Shown: positions 1-8,341 of the stretch, piece by piece
Layout of the letters: every line of letters begins with the position of its first letter
Position numbering within the stretch: the stretch's first letter is position 1
Assembly (NCBI GenBank): GCA_034696485.1
Contig: JAQIWT010001224.1
Location: forward strand, 1-11,838
Direction: 5' to 3'
DNA: 11,838 bases
DNA from: Isohypsibius dastychi
Lineage: Eukaryota; Tardigrada; Eutardigrada; Parachela; Isohypsibiidae
Program-made: the position numbers and the translations under genes
Notes under the pieces: model-generated
Database searches by the model: none
Seen by the model: the letters and a program-made list of their open reading frames with translations, nothing else
Told to the model about the DNA's origin: nothing

Positions 1-200
1 TTAATGTAAGTGAACTTGTGATTTTCTAATATAATTAATTGAACTTGGTAACTTGAAATCCGGAGCATCGAAAAGCGAGGTTTTTGTTTTTGTTTTTCAG
101 CTTCTTTTTCGACTCCTTCTATGAGATTTTATTTAACGTTTGTAGATCTATTCTAAGAGATCTGCAGATTCATAAAAAATAAATGAAAACAAACTCGAAT

Positions 201-328
201 TTTAGGACCATGTGCGCCGGCGCAGATTTAGGCCTGACCGCCCGAGTGGCATTGCGCAGGCGCAAAAACACTGTCTGCCAGGCAAGAAGCTTGGCGCAGG
301 CGCAGGTTTTGCGCCCCATGGTCCCAAA
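201..328. repeat. GC-rich foldback/MITE-like repeat in an ABCB intron
   Basis: Left TTTAGGACCATG-TGCGC (201-217) pairs with the reverse complement of the right end, TTTGGGACCATGGGGCGC (328-311). The interior contains repeated GCGC-rich units: GCGCCGGCGCAG, TTGCGCAGGCGCAAA and GGCGCAGGCGCAGG. Its base composition stands out sharply from the AT-rich intron around it. It lies in the intron that follows the exon ending at 374. No protein is implied. It may be a small non-autonomous element. Confidence 0.5.
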
Positions 329-373
329 CCTCAAACCGCCCCTGTTTGTGGGTACTTGTTGCTCCTTGCTTAC

Positions 374-3300
374 CCCTTGAACAGCTGATGCGTCTGACGA
401 CAGCCTGACAGTTAACGCACCAGTTCCATTCTCTTCTCGATCAAACCAACTAATCTCCTGCCTCAACATGGCTTGTAGCGTAAGTTGGCGAATTCTCATT
501 GTCAGATTCTCTCCCGAAATCGAAAACATCCAGTCTATAAGCCAGATGGATTCAGTTGGAATAAATAGCAGCAGTGATACTGAGCTCACATTGAAAGAGC
601 CAGGTGAAAAAGCAGACCACTCCAACAGCAATGAAACATAGGGAACAGGTTAATGCGTCACGTTCCTGCTTCGCCATGTCGATTTCCACATATATCTGAA
701 AATATAATGGGCATTAGAAACAGTACATCACAACCACTCACCGACTTCTTCAGCTGGGCGATTGACCTCCTCAATAAATTTGCAGTGAAATTACTGTCTG
801 TTTTTCAAAGACTGGTGTCATTTAGCATCACTCTTAAGGCACCACTGAATAGGTTTTTAGTCAGTCCGATCAGAAACTGCAGCTAGTGACTGAATTCAAA
901 ACGAAAAATCTAATGCACCATTCATAATATACATCTTACCTACCCCGATTATCTCAGATATCAGAATGGCGAATACCGGATGCGTGCCCCCGTTGATAAT
1001 TGCGGCCAGACAGCCAATCAGAATGAAGTACCATTCCGGGGCATTCATTTTAACGATGCGGCCCGTTGAAGCAGGCTTAATCTCCTCAACAGCTTTCAGT
1101 TTCTCGTTGACTTGACCCTGGCAGCTTAACGGGTATTCAACCTCAGTGATATTTCCATGCGAAATTTTCATTGCCACAGAATCCATTCCTAGCTTTTTAT
1201 CAACTGCCTCATCGGCTTCTTTTTTCATCTGATGCATCACGAGTTTATAATAGAGCCCCATTTGGTTCATCAGCTCCGTGTGAGTGCCTTCTTCGATGAC
1301 AACTCCATTATCCATTGCAATGATCTTGTCCGCTCCTCTAATAGTACTCAGTCTGTGGGCTACGATGATGGTTGTTCGGCTCTGTCGTGCATCATCTAGT
1401 GCAACCTGTACAATCTTCTCACTCATCGCATCTAGAGCACTTGTTGCTTCATCCAAGAGGAGAATTTTGGGATCGCGTACAATTGCTCGAGCTATCGCAA
1501 TGCGCTGCTTTTGGCCACCTGATAATTGTGAACCTCGTTGACCAACGATTGTTTGGTATTTTTCCGGGAGCTCCATAATGAACTGATGAGCATGGGCTTT
1601 TCGGGCCGCGTGTTCAATGTCCTCCTAAACAATAAAAACATGCACACTTCCTGAACCTCGACGCTCCTTCTGTGTTCGTACACATCTGAACTAAAAATTT
1701 CAAAGCCCTCTGTCACTTTCGTTCGTTTTTCATCCGGAGGTAAGTATTGTCCCTTCTTATCGACGAACTTTCAAGGACGTTTTTGACTGACCTGAGCAAC
1801 ATTCAGGCGGCCATATCGAATATTCTCAGCAATGGTTGTAGCAAAAAGAACAGGCTCTTGCGAGACAACTCCAATAAAGTCCCGGAAATATGCCACATTC
1901 CATTCTTTAACGTTAAGACCATCAATTAAGATATTTCCAGAGCTTGCGTCATAAAACCGCTGCAATAACTGGATGACTGTCGACTTTCCACACCTTGAAA
2001 ATTATACTACTTTAGCCGTTTCGTCTCGACACACAACTTCACACCTACCCAGAAGGACCAACTAGGGCGACAGTCTCTCCAGAATTAATCGTCAGATTAA
2101 AATTCATCAATACACGAATATCCATTCGAGTTGGATACGAAAAACTGATATTGTAGAAGCCAACGTTCCCAATTACTTCTTTGGGTTTCTCGCCAATATC
2201 TGATGCGATATCAATCACGGGTTTCCTCTTTATAACTTTGAATATCGACGATGCTGCTGCTCTTGCGGTGGCTAAATCCTGTAGGCTCGGCGTTGAATTC
2301 CCCAATGCAACTGCACCTATAAATACCGAGCCAAGAACCTTTCAGGGTCCGAGGCAGTTTTCAACTGAATAAACGGAAGCTGTGGTTGACTGAAAGTTCT
2401 TACGGTTATCACGGTTCCTCCATCATAAGCAGGTGGATTTATACCACTCTCCAAAGAATCGCGAATCAATTTTGCTCCATACCAAAACGCGACACAATAC
2501 ATGGTGTATATAACCATCCACATCGTCCCCTGTCCCAATCCAAAAACGAAGCCCTTTCTTATTCCGACGCGCTTCGCCTGATCCAAATTCGCGGTATATT
2601 TCTTGAGGATCCTCTCCTCGGCACCCAGTGAGACAACTGTTCGAATGGATGAGAGGGCCTCCTCGGCTATGGCTCCAGCTTTGGCATAGGCCTCAGAATC
2701 TTTAACGCCGAATTTCGCACTGAGCTAAGGTTGGAAAATATTCAGTCAATTTTCACCTTAGTCAAAATGATGACTTTTAGGAAGCAAATATACCTTGATT
2801 AGCATCGAACTTATGAAGGCGATAAAAGGAGTGAAGGCTAAGATGACCAACGATAACTGCCAGCCTTTGCTGAAAGCAATCACCAAGCTGGTAATAAAGG
2901 CAGATATTCCCATGATAAATAAGCCCATTTTGTCCCCGATACCGGATTGGATTTTATTTATATCACTGCAAGTTCAAAAGCTGATTACTGAATACAGACA
3001 TCATTTCTCAAATAAGATAACAGTAAGTTCTATCTTTTTACGTTATTGAGAAATTCGATGCTTACTCTGATAGTCTGGTGGTGAGTTCTCCGGGCGAATT
3101 AATATCATACCATACCAAATCTTGCTTCAAGATGGCCTCGAAAAATGCCAGACGAATACGGTATGCCTGCCGCGTCGCCGCCCATACCCAAAATGACATC
3201 ATAAAATACCCGCTGATAACTATAGCTATTCCGAGGCCAATGTAGTAATATGCAAACAATTGCATGGATTTCTCAATAGATTGATGTGATTGGATGTATT

Positions 3301-4790
3301 CCAAACTGATACTAGAAAGTGTAGTTCCAAAAGAATACTTCGGAGAATAGTTGAGGGTATTGTTATGGCCTGCATAAGATGGCAGGCACTTGACTGACTT
3401 TTTGTTACAGTGATGCAGTCGCGTGATCTTTACCTGTAGCAGAACCCAGATGTTTTCGCCTGTCATTATTGACGAACGCGTTGATCATATCGCCAAGTAT
3501 TAGAACCTTTAATCAGAAATACATTATGAAAGGTGGCGGCCTCACCTTATTTGGTTTTGAATTATTTTGAATGGTGGTTGGACATTTGTCTTACCATTAC
3601 TGGCTTGATGAGCCCGCAAACCAGTGCAGCTATGCTACCAAACAGCATCAGGAATATATCCATGGAATCAGCGTAGCGGAACTGAAAACAGATAATTGCC
3701 AATTACCGAGGATTTTTTTTCTATCAATGCCGGTAAAAAGGTCAAGTCAGGTACAGCTCGTCCTTACGACCTTCTCGAAATCTACCACCCAGAACCTGCC
3801 GTGACGGTATTTACAACCAAAACGTGGAAACTAAAAAATACGAATTTTTAAGGTTGGTTCCAGGTCTTTATGGCAACAGAGGGTCTTGCAGCAAAGTTGA
3901 GACAAGAGCATTCAAAATTTCATATCTTTTGATCAACCCTGATTCCTTAGCATATCAAAAACGTGTTGAATAGAAGAGAGCTATATAAAGCCAGAAAAAA
4001 TCCTGAAATCAAAGTAGTTTGTAAAATGCCTGTTCCAATCAGTTCTGAAGCGAAGGGTGCCATCTTAGCTCTCTCAACGTATGGTTTGTCAAAGGAAAAT
4101 CCAGAAACGATTTTCAGATCAAGGTTATACGTTCAATCACAAGACCATCGACCAAGTAGAAAAAATTGAAGGATGAAGGGCAACGCACACGTGTGAAGCG
4201 CTTCGGAACCAATGCTGGCCATCGAAGAGAACCCGAGCATTTATAAGAAAAGTTGACATCACTTTGGGACAAAACCCAGCCACTTATCCCGAAATGGAAC
4301 GTAATCTAAAAGTATCCCCCCGGACAATTGGGCGTATTTTGAAATCGTGTCGGAAAAGGGTGGGGAAGATGGTTGAGAACATGGGCTATCATATAGAGAA
4401 TGTACACAAATTCCAAAATGGTGTTTTCATATTTCTAATAAAGTTTTTACGTTTGTCCCAAGTTTGCTGCTAGACTCTCTGTAGTTTCCAAGATTACGAA
4501 AATCACTAGAAGGTGCCGGGCTGGCTCTACAGTACTTAACGAGTTGGACCGCAAACTCAAAATCTTTAGTAAGATGGTGGAAGGTAGAGAGTACTTACAA
4601 TTTCAAGTGTGCTAACTTGATCGATGACTTTCTTGTCGAGCCTCGTCTTTTTGTCATCAGCTGGAACATTCGACTCACTTCCTCTCGATTCTTGGCGCAC
4701 AACAGCATTGGTTTTGTCGTCACCCAATGTCAAGAGATTATCAAAGCGCTCTGATTGCCCATTCAGTGGAACTGATACCACTTCAGTCAT
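374..4790 (-). CDS. ABCB-type (P-glycoprotein/MDR-like) ABC exporter, 5' two-thirds of the gene, 12 exons
   Basis: ATP-driven exporter of the plasma or organelle membrane; the family moves lipophilic compounds or lipids. Exons in coding order: 4790-4599, 3681-3595, 3506-3434, 3393-3066, 2965-2794, 2724-2404, 2338-2049, 1993-1792, 1624-940, 797-742, 695-590, 534-374. Together they give 891 codons with all phases matching. Residues 1-64 are a polar cytosolic N-terminus. TM1 starts after FRYADSMD, and a first extracellular loop follows with N-glycosylation sequons (NNT, NYS). TM2-TM6 complete TMD1. NBD1 is intact: Walker A GPSGCGKST (485-493, split by an intron), Q-loop Q533, LSGGQ 589-593, Walker B ILLLDE 609-614 and H645. 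A charged linker follows, then TM7-TM8 of TMD2 and WFD...GALTVRL. The second half and NBD2 lie beyond base 1. The first in-frame ATG is at 4790, but the frame stays open to a good acceptor at 4851, so an upstream coding exon is possible. Substrate cannot be inferred. Confidence 0.93.
742..797 (-). CDS. ABCB small exon 10 (loop between TM7 and TM8)
   Basis: This 56-nt exon is inferred rather than recognised by homology. The preceding exon ends in phase 1 and the following one must be entered in phase 0, so something has to lie between. The segment has an acceptor (AAAACAG|AC) and a strong donor (TCG|GTGAGT). It fits both phases and reads [19 protein letters not shown] with no stop. It includes a possible N-glycosylation sequon (NFT), consistent with an extracellular loop. 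The polypyrimidine tract before the acceptor is weak, so the start may be wrong. Confidence 0.6.
940..1624 (-). CDS. ABCB exon 9: NBD1 catalytic core, inter-half linker and TM7
   Basis: This is the largest exon of the transporter (685 nt, phase 0 in, phase 1 out). It codes in order for the helical subdomain ([16 protein letters not shown]), the ABC signature LSGGQKQR, the Walker B strand [12 protein letters not shown] with its catalytic Glu, and the H-loop AHRLST. The linker follows, Lys/Glu-rich and unlike its better conserved surroundings. The exon ends in the first membrane helix of TMD2 ([17 protein letters not shown]). The acceptor is TTGTTTAG before GAGGAC and the donor is GTAG|GTAAGA. 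Every residue needed for ATP hydrolysis at this site is present, so this half looks functional. Confidence 0.93.
3394..3433 (-). other. 40-bp intron in the ABCB first extracellular loop
   Basis: Donor ACAG|GTAAAG, acceptor AAAAAGTCAG|TC. Removing 40 bp joins ...HLGSAT to [13 protein letters not shown] in phase, in a frame-shifting manner. The frame before it runs from [12 protein letters not shown] and the frame after it runs into TM2, so an intron is required here. It is the shortest intron in the window. Confidence 0.75.
3875..4483 (+). mobile_element. Degenerate Tc1/mariner-superfamily DNA transposon, internally deleted, in ABCB intron 1
   Basis: The ends form an imperfect terminal inverted repeat. 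Left 3875-3907 (AACAGAGGGTCTTGCAGC...) pairs with the reverse complement of right 4451-4483 (TACAGAGAGTCTAGCAGC...), about 26 of 33 positions by eye. The right end is flush with a TA, the target preferred by this superfamily; the left end has lost it. At about 609 bp it is roughly half or less of a complete element. The interior carries broken transposase reading frames on the plus strand, opposite to the host gene. It lies wholly inside intron 3682-4598 and explains why that intron (917 bp) is so much longer than its neighbours. Confidence 0.8.
4026..4435 (+). pseudogene. Tc1-like transposase remnant (N-terminal helix-turn-helix region plus short C-terminal tail)
   Basis: The first segment from ATG 4026 reads [20 protein letters not shown], the form of the first helix-turn-helix of Tc1-like transposases. 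After frame shifts, a stretch near 4117-4148 reads [14 protein letters not shown] later frame reads [20 protein letters not shown] and then [15 protein letters not shown] at about 4245-4352, matching the second helix-turn-helix. Directly afterwards comes [17 protein letters not shown], which resembles the extreme C-terminal tail of such transposases. The catalytic DDE/D core that should lie between is absent. The product cannot be active. Confidence 0.7.
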
Positions 4791-6281
4791 ATGAGGACCC
4801 TCAGATTCATCCTTGCTGAAGGCTGGATTTTCTATCAATATTTCAGTTTTCTGCGTGAAATTACTTCAGGAACTTGCGCACGAGCAGAACTTATTGAAAT
4901 CAAGGCTCACCCTGTGGCACCATATTGCCAGTCCTCTGGCCACGCTTTCGAGTCTCGTCAAAAATCAGAAGAAAACAATGTGGAAATCCAGTGATGGAAT
5001 TCGAGGAGAAATGTGCGTTACATTCACCAGAAAGAGATTACATAAATGTATTGCTCGGCGCTGGTTGAGGCCATGCATTGCGGATTGAGACGTTCAAAGC
5101 TGAGTATGCATGAGATATTAACGGCATCAATTGAGCCTCAGGCTTTTTACGAATTGGTTCTCATACTTTCAAACTATAAACATTCAAGTCAGTGTTAGAC
5201 TGGTTGCTGGTTATCGCCTTGTCGGCGAGTAGCTTTTGTTATTTACTTTGGAACACAAGGATAGCATAACATCATAAACGAGGTTGAATTGTTCAGTATA
5301 TGGTAACATTTGGCCCATGATGGTTGCAAGGCGAAAACCAGAGTTTTTCTCAGGGGAGCAATGGCATCTGAATATGCGAGGTCGAAATCTTTCAGAAAAT
5401 CTACTATTTCCACACCTGTTCGATCTTTATGAAGCCTAGCAGATAAGTGCAGCTCAATGTAAAATGTAGCTTTGCGTCAAGTGCAAATTTCTACTGCTGA
5501 GTTGATTTGAGATGTGGAGATGGGTCGCACTACGGATGTTTTGCATTTCGTTAAATTTCGAAGGGCTCACTTGAACATCAGCCTAATGTAACCTTGTCTC
5601 AGGCTGAGGGCAACAGAATTAACCAAATTCCCTGTACTCCGCTTAGTTTTGCAGCCGTGTTGATTCTGCCCTGTACAGAGTGTCTGGCAGCTAAGTTGAG
5701 ACAAAGCACTAAAAAATTCGTATTTTTTGATCAAATCGGATTTCGCAGAATCTCGAGTACGTTCAACCATACACAAATATCATGAAAATGTTAGTTTCAA
5801 AAAATTGGTTGAAATGTCAGCTCAAACCGATTTTTCGCGCAAGGGGGGTTAAGAGGAAATTTTTCAAGATCATCAAAAAGGTTTTGGCCTTCTGCAACTG
5901 ACTGGTCAATGACAAGGAAAATTTTGAATCTTTGTGATGAATTATCTGACAAATTACGCGATCCAGAGGAGAAAAAACGAAGCATTTCGTGCCATAGGGA
6001 GGTTGTAAGCTTTTTTTGAAAATGCCAGAAAAGTCGAAAATGTCGTGGCAGACAAAAACAATCTCATCCGTAGCGAAAATGTTTGCTAGCAGCAAGACAG
6101 TGGTTTGTTATGTCGAGTCACAATCTAGAGTTAATCGGCGGTGCTTGATTTACCATATTGCAGCGCTGTATTATTTTTTTTAGCACGTTCTCCTCCACCG
6201 AATGATGTTTCAAGCGATGACCGGAAATATTGGCATAAACGCAGTTATTTACGAATGAGATTTCAGTTCAGCTTCATTTAG
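4791..6281. other. Divergent intergenic region between ABCB and the kinase exon
   Basis: This region separates the 5' end of the minus-strand transporter from the plus-strand kinase exon, so it should hold promoters for both and the missing 5' exons of the kinase. What I can see: a possible splice acceptor for the transporter at 4851 (TTTCACGCAG on the minus strand), the solo transposon end at 5674, and an open plus-strand stretch at 5824-6016. I recognised no convincing protein domain, RNA gene or core promoter motif. Confidence 0.5.
5674..5750 (+). mobile_element. Isolated left end of the same Tc1-like element family
   Basis: The stretch starting TACAGAGTGTCTGGCAGC aligns with the left end of the element at 3875, through AAGTTGAGACAA and a downstream TTTTGATCAA. 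I judge it roughly three quarters identical over about 70 bp. It begins with an intact TA. I found no matching inverted right end downstream, up to the kinase exon, so this is a truncated copy or a solo end. Confidence 0.6.
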
Positions 6282-6946
6282 GTGGCACAATGAAGGACCG
6301 GATCGAAGACGGAGGTTTTATTGTCACGGATGAATTGAAAGCTTCTTATTGCAAACAAATTCTTACTGGTTTGGATTATTTGCACGACCATACCCAAATG
6401 GTTATCCACGCCGATATCAATCCTGGAAATATCGTCTTCAGCAGATACGACGGGGAAGAAGTGTTGAAGATATGTGATCTCGATGCATCGGTCATGGTGG
6501 AGGGGACACGAACATGTATAGGGGATGTTAAGATACCTCTTGCTTGTGTGCCGTTCACCTCACCAGAAATGTGCAAACGGTGTGTTGGAGATACTGAGTG
6601 CCTGGTGGGAAGGAAGTCCGATATCTGGAGTTTCGGTTGTCTTGTGATCTATATGATTCAACGTCGCAGCACGTTTCCATTCGTTGCCCCAGACGGGCTG
6701 GAAAAAACCAGTTTTCGTGGACCAGGAATTTATCAGCTGTATGAGTTCTTAGAGCGAGGTGGAATACCAGAAATACCCGGGCGTGTCTCTGACGTTCAAA
6801 GAGATTTCCTAACTTCTTGCTTCTGTCATACACCAGATCAGAGACCAAACACTGTAAAACTACTGAATCACGAATATCTTAGAAGCGTTGACCCCAATGG
6901 TATCTCTCCTGCCCGTTCTGTAGCTGCTGAACAACCTGCTATATGA
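6282..6946 (+). CDS. Protein kinase C-lobe, STE11/MAP3K-like, with atypical catalytic motifs; 3'-terminal exon
   Basis: The exon opens after an acceptor (CTTCATTTAG|GT) with GGC ACA ATG, so the frame reads (G)GTMKDRIEDGG, the hinge and alpha-D typical of MAP3Ks. An in-frame ATG lies at 6290. Alpha-E follows (YCKQILTGLDYLH), then the catalytic loop HADINPGN, the metal motif DLDAS in place of DFGAS, the P+1 segment PFTSPEM, alpha-F SDIWSFGC and the alpha-H Arg (DQRPNTVKLL). The catalytic Asp, Asn and metal Asp are kept. HRD Arg is Ala, the catalytic-loop Lys is Asn and the DFG Gly is Asp. The stop is TGA at 6944-6946. No assured N-lobe (glycine loop, VAIK, alpha-C Glu) was found upstream. It could be the last exon of an active or weak kinase, a pseudokinase, or a decaying duplicate. 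The frame is intact for 218 codons. Confidence 0.8.
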
Positions 6947-8341
6947 TCAATCTTCACGTCCGCAAGCTTTGTGTTAACTGACACAATAGACTGTATGTGA
7001 CCGAACGAAACAGTGTCAGTCAGTCGGGCCGATAGATAAACCTTATGACAAAATTTGATGAAAGGCTTTCACTCATGTAGCCTTCAGGTTTCAATCTTTT
7101 ATTGCGATCTGCTGCCATGTTAAATACTTTGTACTGGCATTATACTGACTCCGCCAGGAGTATTGCCCAAATACAAATGAATTCACTGAATGAATTCGCT
7201 GAATTCACCTGAAACGGTTGAACGGTTCACCAGTTTAACTTCAAAATTTCAGTACAAAACGTGCCATATCTAATACAAATAGATATGCAAATACATTAAA
7301 CTCTCATAGCAGGGTGCTGGCCAGCAAGATGGATCGACATAACATTTGATTAAATCAAAACTGTTTGAGTTCTCACAGAAAATTGAGATAAGAATATCTA
7401 AAGCACTACAACGCATGACTCTTGGGGCGTGCTTCACAACTGTAACGTCCTATAGTTTAGTATCTGAGATCTGTGAAGTTATCATCCGGGGACAAGCACA
7501 AACGAGTAGGTTCTTGCAAGCGCACAGACATACATGGATGATACCTAGTACGGTATGTTCGTGTTGAAAGATTGCTCATTCAACCGCATCGGCTTCGAGG
7601 TTCGCTCCGTTTATCAATCAGATTTTGATACTCTGGCCACTGTCTTGCGTGTACATAAAACTATCGAATTTCGCCGATTCAGACTGACCGATCTGATTAC
7701 CCTTGAACTCTGGCGATCTCACATGGGGAAGCAGATGGTGAAGATACAGAAAAATGGCTCTTAATTCCAGACCAAAAACCGTGCACAGAATCAGTTTTTC
7801 TTGCATCATCATCCATCAGAATTGCTAACCGGCTTCACTGTACCATCACGTTCACTGCCGCTGTGGTCGGTAACATTCCACTTGGATATCGATCGGGCTT
7901 TTGACGAATAAAAAAAACTTCTTGAAAACGAGCTCAGCCGACAACGGAGTTTCTCGACCACAAGACCTGCTGGCGACGACCGCTCTGCTACGGAAATTTT
8001 CTGTATGAAAAGTGGCCTACGAAGAGCCATGGCACGCCCTGGTGTATGCGGGGGATAGATCCTTCAGGACCCGTTACGGGATGGACCCTTCGTCAGATAA
8101 TTCTGGAGCACAAGCAATAAATTCTGCCCGTACCAAGACCAAAGTTTACGACACCCGAGCGACCTGCCCTACAACTGCAATCAGCCACATTTTGCAGTAA
8201 TTAGGCAAATTTCGTCTTCGGCTTGAGATGATATTAATCCTGCGTTGAAAAGCCATTCGATTGTTATTGCATCTTGTTTTAAGCATCTTTGGCTTCACAC
8301 GCAGTAACACAAAGAATAAATTAACTGTTGAGATCTCTTGA
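6947..8341. other. Intergenic stretch, no gene recognised
   Basis: This stretch lies between the kinase stop and the HCN stop, which face each other. Possible 3'-end signals are ATTAAA near 7295 for the plus-strand kinase, and AATAAA read on the minus strand near 7098-7103 (far from the HCN stop). Open frames at 7346-7567, 7555-7764 and 8012-8200 show no motif I know and no convincing splice context. A short GAATTC-containing tandem repeat lies at 7178-7203. The HCN 3' UTR should occupy the right part. Confidence 0.5.
7178..7203. repeat. 13-bp tandem duplication (TGAATTCRCTGAA x2)
   Basis: Two adjacent 13-bp copies, TGAATTCACTGAA and TGAATTCGCTGAA, differ at one base. A third GAATTC follows at 7201-7206. 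It is a minor local duplication downstream of the kinase stop, with no function inferred. Confidence 0.6.

Noticed and set aside
183-380. Plus-strand 65-residue frame over the GC-rich foldback
   Set aside because: It is created by the repeat and runs antisense into an ABCB exon; no domain.
1284-1578. Plus-strand frames opposite NBD1
   Set aside because: Antisense shadows of the conserved ABC signature/Walker B exon.
3062-3466. A single 134-residue reading frame starting [11 protein letters not shown]
   Set aside because: The first part reads across the end of exon 3 and the 40-bp intron in a wrong frame; only 3066-3393 is ABCB coding.
4898-5065. Open plus-strand stretch ending DYINVLLGAG, like a kinase beta1 and glycine loop
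   Set aside because: It stops at TGA right after GAG. A donor (G|GTTGAG) could rescue it, but no following exon with FGxV and VAIK was found in the region.
5797-6095. Two overlapping minus-strand frames rich in Phe and Ser
   Set aside because: They are reverse shadows of an A-rich plus strand; no motif or splice signal supports them.
7555-7764. Plus-strand frame MFVLKDCSFNRIGFE...
   Set aside because: No known motif, no splice context and no homologous feel; probably chance.
8012-8200. Plus-strand frame beginning VAYEEPWHALVYAGD near the HCN 3' end
   Set aside because: Opens at a GTG just after a stop, has no recognised domain, and lies in the probable HCN 3' UTR on the other strand.
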